Assembly (NCBI GenBank): GCA_902475025.1
Contig: CABRXX010000016.1
Location: 1 to 55,554, forward strand
From: Merdiplasma sp905207905
Lineage (GTDB): Bacteria; Bacillota; Clostridia; Lachnospirales; Lachnospiraceae
Length of the DNA stretch: 55,554 bases
Direction: 5' to 3'
The notes beneath the pieces were generated by a model that was not told the DNA's origin, ran no database searches, and worked only from the letters and a program-made list of their open reading frames with translations. Each line of letters starts with the position of its first letter. Position 1 is the stretch's first letter. The position numbers and the translations under genes are program-made. Shown here piece by piece: positions 8,098 through 16,345 of this stretch.

Positions 8098-8933
8098 TGT
8101 TTTGAAACCTCCTCTATCAAATTATTTGGGGTAGACGCCCCTGCTGTAATACCTACGCAACTCCTGGATGACAGTAGTCGAATATCCAAATCAACGAGTG
8201 TCTGTATATAGTAAGTATTTGCACATTCTTTTTTGCATATTTCAAATAGCTTCTGTGTGTTGGAACTATGCTTTCCGCCAATGACGATCATCGCATCTGC
8301 CTGGGCGGCAATCTTCCTGGCTTCCGTCTGACGTTCCTCTGTTGCATTACAGATGGTATTCAAAATATCAGGAATATCATACCGCATTTTCGAAATAATT
8401 TCAACTAATTTATCAAATTTCTTGTAATTAAATGTCGTCTGGCTCACAATGCACAGGGGACGGCTGGTTTTTGGCCGGAAATTCAAGGCTTCTTCCTCTG
8501 TCTCCACCACCGTCACCGGCCCCTCCGACCAACCGCAGATACCTTCCACCTCAGGATGGGAAGCATTCCCAATGATGATCATCTCATATCCTTGCGTACT
8601 TTTTTCCAGAACGATCCTATGGATTTTTTTTACAAACGGGCAGGTGGCGTCTACCAGGTTCAGCCCCTGCTTCTCGATTTTTTCGTAGATCCGCCTGGGC
8701 ACTCCGTGAGAACGGATGATCACCGTTCCCGCCTTCAGCTGTTCCAGTTCCTGCTCTTCCTGGATCACCTTGACCCCCTTTTCCTCCAGATCCCGCACCA
8801 CCTCTTCATTGTGTATGATAGGACCGTAGGTGTAGATGGGCTTCTTCCCTTTTTCCACCTGCTCATACACCTGATTCACGGCGCGGCGCACGCCAAAACA
8901 AAAGCCTGCGGTCTTTGCCACAATCACCTTCAT
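8085..8933 (-). CDS. ispH: 4-hydroxy-3-methylbut-2-enyl diphosphate reductase (IspH/LytB)
   Basis: This 282-residue enzyme performs the last step of the MEP isoprenoid pathway, reducing HMBPP to IPP and DMAPP with a [4Fe-4S] cluster. The three cluster cysteines are visible: Cys12 (GFCFGVRRA), Cys98 (DATCPFVKK) and Cys195 (NTICNATEERQ), plus conserved His41, His75 and His126. I start at the ATG ending at 8933, which has GGGAGGA 5-6 nt upstream, rather than a TTG five codons earlier. It overlaps rpsA by 13 bp and follows cmk after 190 bp of purine-rich sequence, the standard cmk-ispH-rpsA order of Clostridia. Confidence 0.95.
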   Translation of the reverse strand: MKVIVAKTAGFCFGVRRAVNQVYEQVEKGKKPIYTYGPIIHNEEVVRDLEEKGVKVIQEEQELEQLKAGTVIIRSHGVPRRIYEKIEKQGLNLVDATCPFVKKIHRIVLEKSTQGYEMIIIGNASHPEVEGICGWSEGPVTVVETEEEALNFRPKTSRPLCIVSQTTFNYKKFDKLVEIISKMRYDIPDILNTICNATEERQTEARKIAAQADAMIVIGGKHSSNTQKLFEICKKECANTYYIQTLVDLDIRLLSSRSCVGITAGASTPNNLIEEVSKQCLN

Positions 8934-9124
8934 TTCTGTTCCTCCCAATCTTATCCCTTCCGGTTATCTTCCAGCGGGCATCCTGCAGCCTTTGATCATT
9001 TCTCCGTTTCCCGCTGGTCATTTCTCGTTTGATATTTCTTTTTCGCCCTCTATCTTTTGGCAGTTCTCTTCTGTTTTTCGCTTCTGTCTCTTCTTTTCTG
9101 ACGTTTTCTTTCTGCTTTTCCTTT
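8934..9124 (-). other. Purine-rich spacer between cmk and ispH
   Basis: On the minus strand the 190 bases are a nearly pure A/G tract. A 91-codon frame (8863-9138) runs through it from within the cmk stop region into ispH in the wrong frame, giving only Lys/Glu/Arg-rich sequence; I regard it as non-coding. No promoter or terminator is evident. Confidence 0.5.
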
Positions 9125-9790
9125 TTATCTTCTCTCATTAGCCAGATTTACGATGGTCTGAACCACTTTCTCAATCCCCATATCGGAAGTATCCAGATAC
9201 ACTGCATCCTCTGCCTGGCGAAGGGGAGCCGTCTCGCGATGCATATCCCGGTAATCCCGCTCTTCCATCTCCCGCTCAATCTCCTCCAGGCTGCATTCCA
9301 CGCCTTTTGCCTGAAGCTCAAGAGCCCGACGCCTTGCCCTGGCTCCGGTGCTGGCGGTAAGATAAATCTTTAGCTGTGCCTCCGGAAGAATCAAGGTGCC
9401 AATATCCCGGCCATCCATAAGCACATCGTGCCTGGCTGCCATGGTGCGCTGCAGCTCCAGCAGTTTTTTTCGGACAATGGGCTTTGCAGAAGATTTGCTG
9501 GCCATCTGACCTACCTCCTCTGTGCGAATCAGTCCGGTGACATTCTCTCCATTTAAATAGAGCTGCTGCTCCCCTTCTTCGTAAGATATCGTCACATCAA
9601 TCTGATCCAGTGCCCTGGCCAGCTGTTCCTCCTGCTCATAATCCACCTGATTTCTTAAAAGATACAGTGCAATGGTTCGATACATAGCTCCCGTATCTAC
9701 ATAGACAAATCCCAGTTCCCTGGCCGCAGCCCTGGCTATGGTACTCTTTCCTGCCCCTGCGGGCCCGTCAATGGCAATATTAAAACTCAC
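9125..9790 (-). CDS. cmk: Cytidylate kinase
   Basis: The 221-residue enzyme phosphorylates CMP/dCMP with ATP. The P-loop GPAGAGKST is at residues 9-17, followed by the YVDTGAMYR nucleoside-binding motif and DGRDIGT, all typical of Cmk. I choose a GTG start at 9790 because AGGAGG lies 7 nt upstream; a longer frame from an ATG at 9811 would place the ribosome site inside the coding region. It follows the flavoprotein gene by 38 bp in the same direction and precedes ispH-rpsA, so it is probably part of one operon. Confidence 0.93.
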   Translation of the reverse strand: MSFNIAIDGPAGAGKSTIARAAARELGFVYVDTGAMYRTIALYLLRNQVDYEQEEQLARALDQIDVTISYEEGEQQLYLNGENVTGLIRTEEVGQMASKSSAKPIVRKKLLELQRTMAARHDVLMDGRDIGTLILPEAQLKIYLTASTGARARRRALELQAKGVECSLEEIEREMEERDYRDMHRETAPLRQAEDAVYLDTSDMGIEKVVQTIVNLANERR

Positions 9791-9828
9791 AACGCTTCCT
9801 CCTGTTCTCATATAAAACTATTTTCTTA

Positions 9829-11097
9829 TCAAGGGGTTTCCTCACGGATTCCATTCCCAGCCGCATATCCTGTCGACCAGGCAATCTGCAGATTAAATCC
9901 TCCGGTCACTGCATCCAGATCCAGCACTTCCCCTGCAAAATGAAGTCCGGAAACAAACTTAGACTCCATCGTCTGAGGATTCACTTCCTTTACAGCCACA
10001 CCGCCTCTGGTAATAATTGCCTCTGAATACCCCCGTAGCCCGGTGATTGTCAGGGCAAACTCCCTGGTGATCCGTATCAGCCGCTCCCGCTCTTCTCTGG
10101 AAATATCGTGCACAGCTTTTTCCGGTGAAATTTTGCTTCGGGCAATCACCACTGGAATCAATTTTGCAGGATACAAAGATTTTAAACTATTTTTAAACTG
10201 ACGGTTTTTATTTTCCTCAAATTCCCGCAGAATCCTGGCTTCCAGCTGTTCCTGGCTCAGGGCCGGCTTCAAGTCAATGAAAAGCTCCAGCGGATGGCTT
10301 TTTAGCTGTTTTTGTATGTGGCTGCTGGCGCTTAGAATCAAAGGGCCGGTAACTCCAAAATGGGTAAACATCATCTCCCCAAACTCCTGATACAGCACCT
10401 TTTTTCCATCCTTCACCGTCACCTTCACATTTCGAAGAGAAAGTCCCTGGAGAAGCAGCGCGTCCTCCTCCTTTACCGTAAGCGGAACCAGAGCCGGGGA
10501 TAACTCCGTCACCTGATGCCCCAACTCCCTGGCAAAACGATAACCGTCTCCTGTGGAGCCTGTGGAAGCGTAGGAAAGTCCTCCCGTCGCCACAATCACC
10601 GCATCTGCGGAAAGTATACTTCCATCCAAGAGTTCCACCCCGGTTACCTGTGAGCAAGTTTGAAGAGAATTCCCGCTGCCGTTTTTGATCAGCACCCGCC
10701 TTGCCGGTGTTTCCAGCCGAATCTTCACGCCCCTCCGTCTCAGTTCTCTCTCCAAGGTACTGATTACATCCGAAGAATGGTCAGACAAAGGAAATACCCT
10801 GCCCCCCCGTTCTGTCTTTATCTTCATGCCGCAGCGCTGAAAAAAATCCATCACATCCTGATTGGTAAATCCATAGAAAGCGCTGTACAGAAATTTCCGG
10901 TTTGTGCATACACTGTCAAACAGGGTATCCATATCACAGTCGTTGGTAAGATTACATCTGCCTTTTCCAGTAATGTAGATCTTTTTTCCCAGCTTTTCAT
11001 TTTTTTCCAACAGCTCCACCTGATGGCCGCAGCCCGCAGCCTGGATGGCCGCAAACATCCCGGCGGCTCCGCCACCGATTACAATCACACGCTTCAT
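9829..11097 (-). CDS. NAD(P)/FAD-dependent oxidoreductase, HI0933/YhiN-like
   Basis: The 422-residue flavoprotein has an N-terminal dinucleotide-binding motif (VIGGGAAGM), the family signature GKGRCNLTN at about residues 46-54, and a C-terminal GG(V/I)xxKEVxPxTMESK-like region with the second FAD contact (FAGEVLDLDAVTGGFNLQIA). These are marks of the BaiN/YhiN family; some members are implicated in steroid or bile-acid reduction, but most have no known substrate. ATG at 11097 is preferred over one at 11103 because AAAGGA is then spaced 7 nt away. It lies upstream of cmk in the usual clostridial arrangement. Confidence 0.85.
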   Translation of the reverse strand: MKRVIVIGGGAAGMFAAIQAAGCGHQVELLEKNEKLGKKIYITGKGRCNLTNDCDMDTLFDSVCTNRKFLYSAFYGFTNQDVMDFFQRCGMKIKTERGGRVFPLSDHSSDVISTLERELRRRGVKIRLETPARRVLIKNGSGNSLQTCSQVTGVELLDGSILSADAVIVATGGLSYASTGSTGDGYRFARELGHQVTELSPALVPLTVKEEDALLLQGLSLRNVKVTVKDGKKVLYQEFGEMMFTHFGVTGPLILSASSHIQKQLKSHPLELFIDLKPALSQEQLEARILREFEENKNRQFKNSLKSLYPAKLIPVVIARSKISPEKAVHDISREERERLIRITREFALTITGLRGYSEAIITRGGVAVKEVNPQTMESKFVSGLHFAGEVLDLDAVTGGFNLQIAWSTGYAAGNGIREETP

Positions 11098-11109
11098 TAT
11101 CATTTCCTT

Positions 11110-11940
11110 TCAAATTGCCCTGTCCTTCCCCTTTGCAAAAAAAGGCTGCAACTCCATGCTCTCTTCCAGTAGATTGAACTCATCGTTTCCAAAAATCTGG
11201 TAATCCCAAAGAACCTGTTCCGTCTGCCGCAAGCGCTCCATTACCTGTTTCTTGTTTTTCTCATACAAAGCTGCCGCCAGAGCGTTCAGAACAGCCATGG
11301 GCGCTGTGAGAGACTGAATCCCCAGCTCTGTGTGGCTCTCCGCTGTCAGCTTACAGGATGAATACAGATTCAGAGGAGAATGTTCCCTGTCCGTAAGGGT
11401 AACCACTGCGGCCTGTCTGCTGTCTGCAAACTCCAGAAGCTTCAGGGTACGCATAGAGTATCTGGGAAAACTGATGCCAAACACTGCGTCCCTCCCGCTT
11501 AAGGGAATGATCTGTTCCAGCAGCTCATGGTCGCTGGAGCTGTCTACCAAAACCACATGCTCCAGCACCATCCTCAGTTTCCCATACAGCCAGGCTGCCA
11601 GAGGCGCAGAGTTTCTAAGACCCACCAGATAAACGGTATCAGCCTGCTCCAATATTTCCACCGCCTGTTCAAAGGCCTGGCGGTCCAATTTCTGAAGCGT
11701 CTGCTCCAGTTCCCGGATTTCCAGACTTAACACATTTTCCAAAATTTTGTCAGGGGCCGGAATACATCCGTTATCCTGGCTCATATCTCTCATCGGCTCT
11801 GCTTCTTTCCCGCTTCTTTCCTGCTGGTTCATTTGCTCAGAACCTTCCCACCTGCCCTGTTCGTTTTCTTTACTCCTGTTTCTGCGGCTCTTTCTGTTCC
11901 GCCAATGCTGTTCCTTCACTTGCCTGCTCTCCATCTGCAC
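11110..11940 (-). CDS. SIS-domain protein, MurR/RpiR-like but without the HTH domain
   Basis: From about residue 65 the product follows the post-HTH part of MurR/RpiR regulators: a helical linker (LENVLSLEIRELEQTLQKLD) and a sugar-phosphate-binding SIS fold (TVYLVGLRNSA, VLVDSSSDHELLEQI, AVFGISFPRYS, AVVTLTDREHSPL). The usual N-terminal helix-turn-helix of about 75 residues is missing; in its place are about 60 Glu/Arg/Lys/Gln-rich residues of low complexity. The start is uncertain: GTG at 11940, ATG at 11832 and ATG near 11793 are all possible. The first overlaps the histidine kinase gene by 71 bp. Without DNA-binding it may be a sugar-phosphate isomerase-like or sensor protein, or a regulator that lost its HTH. 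Confidence 0.65.
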   Translation of the reverse strand: MQMESRQVKEQHWRNRKSRRNRSKENEQGRWEGSEQMNQQERSGKEAEPMRDMSQDNGCIPAPDKILENVLSLEIRELEQTLQKLDRQAFEQAVEILEQADTVYLVGLRNSAPLAAWLYGKLRMVLEHVVLVDSSSDHELLEQIIPLSGRDAVFGISFPRYSMRTLKLLEFADSRQAAVVTLTDREHSPLNLYSSCKLTAESHTELGIQSLTAPMAVLNALAAALYEKNKKQVMERLRQTEQVLWDYQIFGNDEFNLLEESMELQPFFAKGKDRAI

Positions 11941-13402
11941 ATTCTAATTCAAACCAAAACTCCACGCCGTCCTCCAGATTCTTCACGCCATAGGACTGGT
12001 GGAAAGAATCCATGATCGCCTTCACAATGGACAGCCCTACTCCGCTGCCCCCATACTCTCTGGTTCTGGCTTTATCCACCTTGTAAAACTTTACCCAGAT
12101 TTGTTCCAGATCCTCCTTCGGGATGGGCAGCCCGGTGTTTCTCACACTGATCCGCACCTTTTTCTCTCTTTGCTCTGTCCGGATTATAATCTTCCGCTCC
12201 CCATCTACGTGATTCAGAGCATTGCTCAGGTAGTTGGTCAATACCTCCTCCACCTTAAACTCATCCCCCCACACATGGATGCTGTCCGCTCCCTGGTATT
12301 CCATGGAAGCCTCCTTCTGCTGCGCTAAAATCTGGGCAGCCTGAAGCTTGCCCTGGATCAGAGCTACCACATCAAACCGCTCCATTGCCACCTGATCATT
12401 GCCAAACTCCAGCTGATTCAGGGTCAGGAGCTTTTGCACCAGCGTGTTCATCTTTCCTGCTTCATCCACAATCACATCGCAGTAAAACTCCCTGCTTTCT
12501 GCATCATCATTCACACATTCCTGAAGCCCCTCCGCATAGCCCTGGATCAGGGCAAGGGGCGTTTTCAGCTCATGACTCACATTTGAGAGAAACTCTTTTC
12601 GCATTTCATCAATCTGCTCTTTTTTCTCAATATCCCTCTGAAGCTGGTTATTGGCAGACTTCAGCTGGGAAATGGTCTGCTCCAACCGTTCTGACATCTG
12701 ATTGAAATGTTCTCCCAGCTGACCGATCTCATTTTCTCCGCCGCTGGTATATTTTGCATCAAAATCCAGAGCAGCCATTCTTCTGGACAGTTCTGTCAGT
12801 TCCCCAATGGGACTGGCAATTTTCCTGGAAATCCATCCGATCACCAGGAAACTAAGAAATGCCACTGCGATAGTAACAAAAGTCACAAACTCATTGGAAA
12901 TATCTGCCGTAGTACGCATGCTCTCCAGGGGAATCCTCATAATAAAATAATCCCCACGGTTCAGAACTCCCCACATCTCCAGATATTCGGTCTGAATCAT
13001 AGTATCCTGTTTCCTCTGGATCGTATACATCTGCGTCTTTCGCAGCACCTCAGCCTCGTCGGTATCCAGACCGCTGTAATACCCGAAAAAGCGGCCTGCC
13101 ATAAGATTGCTGTTGCTCTCTGTTGTCCGCAGGATGATCTCAAAGTTCTGATTCAAGACCACCAGGGTGATATTGTTAGAAATGCAGATATCACTGAAGG
13201 AGGTGGTGAAGTAGTTTTCATCAATCCCATCCTCCGTAATGTGCTCATCAATCAGCCGGTACGCCTTTACCAAAGTTTTCTCCATCTTAGCCAGATAATA
13301 CTTCTCCTGAAAAAAGCTGTTCAGCAGAAGGTTCGCCGCCAGGGTCAGGGTCATCAGGCCAATAAAAACCGCTGCGATCTGTTTGGCGATTGACCGTCTC
13401 AT
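11870..13402 (-). CDS. HAMP-domain sensor histidine kinase
   Basis: The 510-residue protein has a transmembrane helix at about residues 8-30, an extracellular sensor region of about 135 residues, a second helix at about 172-190, a HAMP linker to about 245, a HisKA domain with the H-box SNVSHELKTP (His277) and a HATPase domain ending in GGSGVGLSIVKAI. It should autophosphorylate His277 and pass phosphate to the adjacent OmpR-type regulator, whose stop overlaps its start by 4 bp. The C-terminal tail after the ATPase domain is Glu/Gln-rich. The architecture is that of CssS/PhoR-type envelope sensors; the signal is unknown. Shared promoter repeats suggest htrA is a target (see 14191-14208). Confidence 0.88.
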   Translation of the reverse strand: MRRSIAKQIAAVFIGLMTLTLAANLLLNSFFQEKYYLAKMEKTLVKAYRLIDEHITEDGIDENYFTTSFSDICISNNITLVVLNQNFEIILRTTESNSNLMAGRFFGYYSGLDTDEAEVLRKTQMYTIQRKQDTMIQTEYLEMWGVLNRGDYFIMRIPLESMRTTADISNEFVTFVTIAVAFLSFLVIGWISRKIASPIGELTELSRRMAALDFDAKYTSGGENEIGQLGEHFNQMSERLEQTISQLKSANNQLQRDIEKKEQIDEMRKEFLSNVSHELKTPLALIQGYAEGLQECVNDDAESREFYCDVIVDEAGKMNTLVQKLLTLNQLEFGNDQVAMERFDVVALIQGKLQAAQILAQQKEASMEYQGADSIHVWGDEFKVEEVLTNYLSNALNHVDGERKIIIRTEQREKKVRISVRNTGLPIPKEDLEQIWVKFYKVDKARTREYGGSGVGLSIVKAIMDSFHQSYGVKNLEDGVEFWFELECADGEQASEGTALAEQKEPQKQE

Positions 13403-14079
13403 TCATCCACCTCAAATTTATAGCCCATGCCCCAGATCGTCTTGATCATCTCGCCCCGGTTGCCCATTTTGCTGCGCAGCTTCTTGACATGGGTATCAAT
13501 GGTTCTGGCATCTCCAAAATAGTCGTAATTCCATACGCTGTTTAAGATTTTTTCTCTGGAAAGCGCCAGCCCCTTGTTCTCCACAAAGTAATTTAAAAGT
13601 TCAAATTCTTTATAGCTTAAATCTACACTTTTCCCATCAATCAGTACCTGATGAGCCCCCCGGTTGATCTCTATAGGGCCTGCCTTCAGCGTCTCCTCCT
13701 GATTCATTCCTCCGCTTCTTCGCAAAATTGCTTCCACCCTGGCCACCAGAATCTTGGGACTGAACGGCTTCGTAATATACTCATCCACCCCCAGCTCAAA
13801 TCCCAGAAGTTCATCCTGCTCACTGCTCTTTGCAGTCAGCATAATGATGGGTACCTTGGAGAGCTTCCGTATCTCTCTGCATACCTGCCACCCATCCATC
13901 TTGGGCATCATCACATCCAAAAGCACCAGGGCAATATCCTTGGTGTTAAAGAAAATATCAATGGCCTCTGCGCCGTCTGCAGCTTCCAGCACTTCAAAAT
14001 CCTTTTTTACCAAAAAGTCTCTCACCAGCTTGCGCATCCGGCTTTCATCGTCTACCACTAAAATTTTTAAAATATCCAT
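13399..14079 (-). CDS. OmpR/PhoB-family response regulator
   Basis: The 226-residue regulator has a receiver domain with the acidic pocket (VVDDE, residues 8-12), phospho-acceptor Asp55 in LLDVMMPKMDG, Lys in ITKPF, and a C-terminal winged helix with the usual YKEFELLNYFVENKG and DTHVKKLRSKMG elements. GAGGAGG precedes the ATG. It is first gene of an operon with the histidine kinase and probably the SIS-domain protein. Its own upstream region carries a TTCACA/GTCATA direct repeat at 14191-14208 that is also found before htrA, so it may autoregulate. Confidence 0.9.
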   Translation of the reverse strand: MDILKILVVDDESRMRKLVRDFLVKKDFEVLEAADGAEAIDIFFNTKDIALVLLDVMMPKMDGWQVCREIRKLSKVPIIMLTAKSSEQDELLGFELGVDEYITKPFSPKILVARVEAILRRSGGMNQEETLKAGPIEINRGAHQVLIDGKSVDLSYKEFELLNYFVENKGLALSREKILNSVWNYDYFGDARTIDTHVKKLRSKMGNRGEMIKTIWGMGYKFEVDE

Positions 14080-14190
14080 TCTATTCCTCCTCTCAGGCAG
14101 CCGCCAGGGGAACCTGATTGTTTTGACTTAAAATCCACATCCGTATACAGAGGGGAAAATCAGCCTCCGTACCATGATGCTAACACCCTT

Positions 14191-14208
14191 TTATGACAAA
14201 TGTGTGAA
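14191..14208 (-). promoter_or_regulatory. Candidate response-regulator binding site before the two-component operon
   Basis: On the minus strand TTCACA and GTCATA start 11 bp apart, followed 15 bp after the start of GTCA by TAGCAT as a possible -10 box. The same half-sites, phasing and distance to a -10-like TAAAGT occur upstream of htrA (22285-22302). OmpR-family regulators bind such 11-bp-phased direct repeats overlapping the -35 region. Confidence 0.5.
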
Positions 14209-14213
14209 CAGCC

Positions 14214-14891
14214 CTAGATAATTTCAAACAGACCGATCTTGTTTTTAATCTCCTGCATCTTCTGATCTGTCTCTGCTATAGTATTGGCCGCCTCCAAAAG
14301 CGCCTGACTGATCTCCTCAATGCCTTCAATACTTTCAATATTCTTTTTATAGCGGAGCTGGTGCTCCAGACTTGCCCAGAAATTCATGGCAATGGTACGG
14401 ATCTGCACCTCCACCCGCATAATCTGCTTCCCCTTTGCAAAAAATACCGGTATCTCCACAATCATATGATAGCTGCGGTAACCGTTGGGCTTGGGATTGC
14501 GGATATAGTCCTTGATACTCACGATCCGCAGATCATCCTGACGCATCAAAAGCTTCACAATATCATAAATGTCGTCGATAAAATTGCAGATGATCCGGAT
14601 TCCTGCCACATCGTTTAAATTCTTTGTAATGGTGCGCACACTTACCTCCAGGCCATTCTTTTTCAGTTTCCGGTAAATGCTCATAGGGCTTTTCACCCTG
14701 CTCTCAATGCCCGCGATGGGATTTCTCTTATAACGCACAGAAAACTCCCGATCCAGCACCTCAAACTTCGTCTTTACCTCCTGTATAGCGCATTCATACA
14801 TCATCATCAGCTCTTCAAACTGTTTTGTTTCCTCAAAAATTTCCATTGCAGAATCTTTGTCCTGCTTTTTTATATCCATATTTTCCTGCAT
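14214..14891 (-). CDS. Small alarmone synthetase, RelQ/YjbM-type GTP pyrophosphokinase
   Basis: The 225-residue cytosolic protein contains only a RelA/SpoT synthetase domain: RYKRNPIAGIESRVKSPMS (GTP/ATP-binding), NDVAGIRIICNF, PNGYRSYHM and VEVQIRTIAMNFWASLEHQL. It has no HD hydrolase domain and no TGS/ACT regulatory part, so it should make (p)ppGpp from GTP/GDP and ATP independent of the ribosome. A GGAGAGG site lies before the ATG. An extended -10 sequence at 15103-15111 would give it a leader of about 200 nt containing two tandem 89-bp structured repeats. It lies just downstream of ssrA. Confidence 0.9.
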   Translation of the reverse strand: MQENMDIKKQDKDSAMEIFEETKQFEELMMMYECAIQEVKTKFEVLDREFSVRYKRNPIAGIESRVKSPMSIYRKLKKNGLEVSVRTITKNLNDVAGIRIICNFIDDIYDIVKLLMRQDDLRIVSIKDYIRNPKPNGYRSYHMIVEIPVFFAKGKQIMRVEVQIRTIAMNFWASLEHQLRYKKNIESIEGIEEISQALLEAANTIAETDQKMQEIKNKIGLFEII

Positions 14892-14928
14892 CTCTATTCC
14901 TCTCCTGCAGCCCTATATGACTCTGTTC

Positions 14929-15107
14929 TCTTATGATCGCTTTGCGATCACAAGAGGCCTCCGGCTTCGATGGCCACTTTGCTTCGCTACGGGCCGATAT
15001 CATGTCTAGCGACATTATCTTATGATCGCTTTGCGATCACAAGAGGCCTCCGGCTTCGATGGCCACTCCGCTTCGCTACGGGCCGATATCATGTCTAGCG
15101 ACATTAT
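14929..15107. repeat. Tandem duplication of an 89-bp palindrome-rich unit
   Basis: Copies at 14929-15017 and 15018-15107 differ at only two or three positions (for example CACTTTGC versus CACTCCGC). Each unit holds several short inverted repeats: GATCGC-TTT-GCGATC, GGCC...GGCC, and ATGTC-TAGC-GACAT. The pair fills the gap between the ssrA terminator and the alarmone synthetase gene and would lie in that gene's 5' leader. Confidence 0.85.
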
Positions 15108-15111
15108 ATCA
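15103..15111 (-). promoter_or_regulatory. Possible extended -10 promoter for the alarmone synthetase gene
   Basis: TGATATAAT on the minus strand forms an extended -10 (TGnTATAAT) just after the ssrA terminator. No clear -35 box accompanies it. The TATAAT is created at the edge of the second 89-bp repeat. Confidence 0.4.
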
Positions 15112-15116
15112 TAAAC

Positions 15117-15159
15117 ACAAAAACTGCGGAACCCTTGTTGCAGGTATTCCGCAGTTTTT
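15117..15159 (-). terminator. Terminator of ssrA
   Basis: A perfect 13-bp stem AAAAACTGCGGAA / TTCCGCAGTTTTT (15147-15159 with 15119-15131) with a 15-nt loop ends in a U-rich tract, 4 nt after the mature 3' end of tmRNA. Confidence 0.85.
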
Positions 15160-15163
15160 CCCA

Positions 15164-15500
15164 TGGAGTAGACGGGAATCGAACCCGTGTCCGAAAGCCA
15201 ATTCACTGTCCTTCTACTATCATAGTCAGTTATTTATCATTCCCTCCGACAGCCGGGAACTGACACCTGGCTGCCTTTGGTAGCTTCATGATACGCCCGC
15301 ATGCGCAAAGCTTAACATACGTCGTTTCCTGCATAGTCGATGCCTGGATCTTAAAGTGCAGGTGCTCTAAGTCAGACAGCTGCCATTAGGCAGCGATTGC
15401 TAAATTATCTTCAGCGTTTATATTTATTGTCGCGATTTGACGCATCGCCTGCGGATAGCTTCTCCAGCTGCATAACCCCCGTCGAAACCTTTACTACCCC
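15164..15500 (-). ncRNA. ssrA: Transfer-messenger RNA (tmRNA)
   Basis: The 337-nt RNA starts GGGGTAGTAAAGG and ends in the T-arm GTTCGATTCCCGTCTACTCCA. The ends form the tRNA-like acceptor (GGGGUAG with CUACUCC). The 3' CCA is not fully encoded: discriminator A is followed by TGG, so CCA must be added. The tag frame near 15406-15435 reads AEDNLAIAA followed by TAA, closely matching other clostridial tags that end in A(I/L)AA. Downstream segments form the pseudoknot region. A near-consensus promoter (15519-15547) and a strong terminator (15117-15159) bracket it, and the gene for its partner SmpB lies 236 bp upstream. It rescues stalled ribosomes and marks the nascent chain for proteolysis. Confidence 0.96.
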
Positions 15501-15518
15501 GAATTTCTTTTCCTAATT

Positions 15519-15547
15519 AGTATAATCAACTTCCGGCAAACTGTCAA
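15519..15547 (-). promoter_or_regulatory. Strong sigma-A promoter of ssrA
   Basis: TTGACA (15542-15547), 17-bp spacer and TATACT (15519-15524) on the minus strand. The mature tmRNA starts 18 nt after the -10 box, so a leader of about 11 nt would be removed by RNase P. Confidence 0.88.
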
Positions 15548-15589
15548 TCATCTTAAGAAAACTTACCAAAACTTTTGTTCGTATCAGAA

Positions 15590-15705
15590 AGAGGCTGGAA
15601 CACAGAATCCTGCAACGCAGGATTCTCCTCCTGCGGCAGGTCGCATTTGCAACAGAATTCCACTGCGGCGGCCAGAAACAACCGCAAAGACTTCTCACTT
15701 CAGAC
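15590..15705. repeat. Palindrome-rich spacer between smpB and ssrA
   Basis: AGAATCCTGC-AAC-GCAGGATTCT is a perfect 10-bp stem with a 3-nt loop (about 15605-15627). Next to it are CCTGCGGCAGG and a second AGAATTC-containing segment with partial complementarity. There is no U-tract. It may be a REP-like repeat or the 3' hairpin of the smpB transcript. Confidence 0.5.
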
Positions 15706-15735
15706 ACTCCTTCCGCTTTCCTTCTTGGTAAGAAT

Positions 15736-16200
15736 TTAAAGATTCCGCACTTTAAATTCTTTTTCTGCCTCCCTGCGCTGATCCTTCTTGGCAATATCCT
15801 GGCGCTTGTCATAAAGCTTTTTACCCTTGGCCAGGCCGATCTCCACCTTGGTCAGGCTTCCTTTAAAATATACCCGCAAGGGCACCAGAGTATACCCTTT
15901 TTCTTTGATCTTTCCCGCAATCTTGTTGATCTCATACCGATGCAGAAGAAGCTTGCGCACCCGAAGCGGGTCTTTATTAAAAATATTTCCTTTTTCATAA
16001 GGGCTGATGTGCATTCCGTAGATCAGCACCTCCCCCTGTTCGATGCGGATAAAGGATTCCTTGATGCTGCATTTCCCCAGGCGCAGAGACTTTACCTCCG
16101 TACCTGCCAGGGAAATGCCCGTCTCATAGGTATCCTCTATAAAGTAATCATGATATGCTTTCTTGTTATTGGCAATTAATTTGATACTTTCCTTCGCCAT
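15736..16200 (-). CDS. smpB: SsrA-binding protein SmpB
   Basis: The 154-residue protein is the obligate partner of tmRNA: it binds the tRNA-like domain and enters the decoding centre of stalled ribosomes. Family motifs seen are ANNKKAYHDYFIEDTYE at the N-terminus, GTEVKSLR, IYGMHISPYEKGNIFN, LLLHRYEI, and the basic tail beginning KGKKLYDKRQDIAKKDQRREAE. Length is normal. GGGAGGAG lies before the ATG. It follows rnr in the same direction (145-bp gap) and precedes ssrA, so the whole trans-translation and RNA decay machinery is grouped. Confidence 0.96.
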   Translation of the reverse strand: MAKESIKLIANNKKAYHDYFIEDTYETGISLAGTEVKSLRLGKCSIKESFIRIEQGEVLIYGMHISPYEKGNIFNKDPLRVRKLLLHRYEINKIAGKIKEKGYTLVPLRVYFKGSLTKVEIGLAKGKKLYDKRQDIAKKDQRREAEKEFKVRNL

Positions 16201-16345
16201 ACATTCTCCTCCCAGCGCCTCCGCTTTCCAAGTAAACTTCTTCTGTCGTCCCCTGTTTTTCTAAAGATACCTACTATATCTGCAAGAAAAATATCTGCTT
16301 TCAGAGAACTCTTCGCCGTTTCCTTTTCATTCTCCGCTTCCAGCC

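Noticed and set aside
8863..9138. A 91-codon minus-strand frame of Lys/Glu/Arg-rich sequence
   Set aside because: It runs through a polypurine spacer and into ispH in the wrong frame; composition alone explains it.
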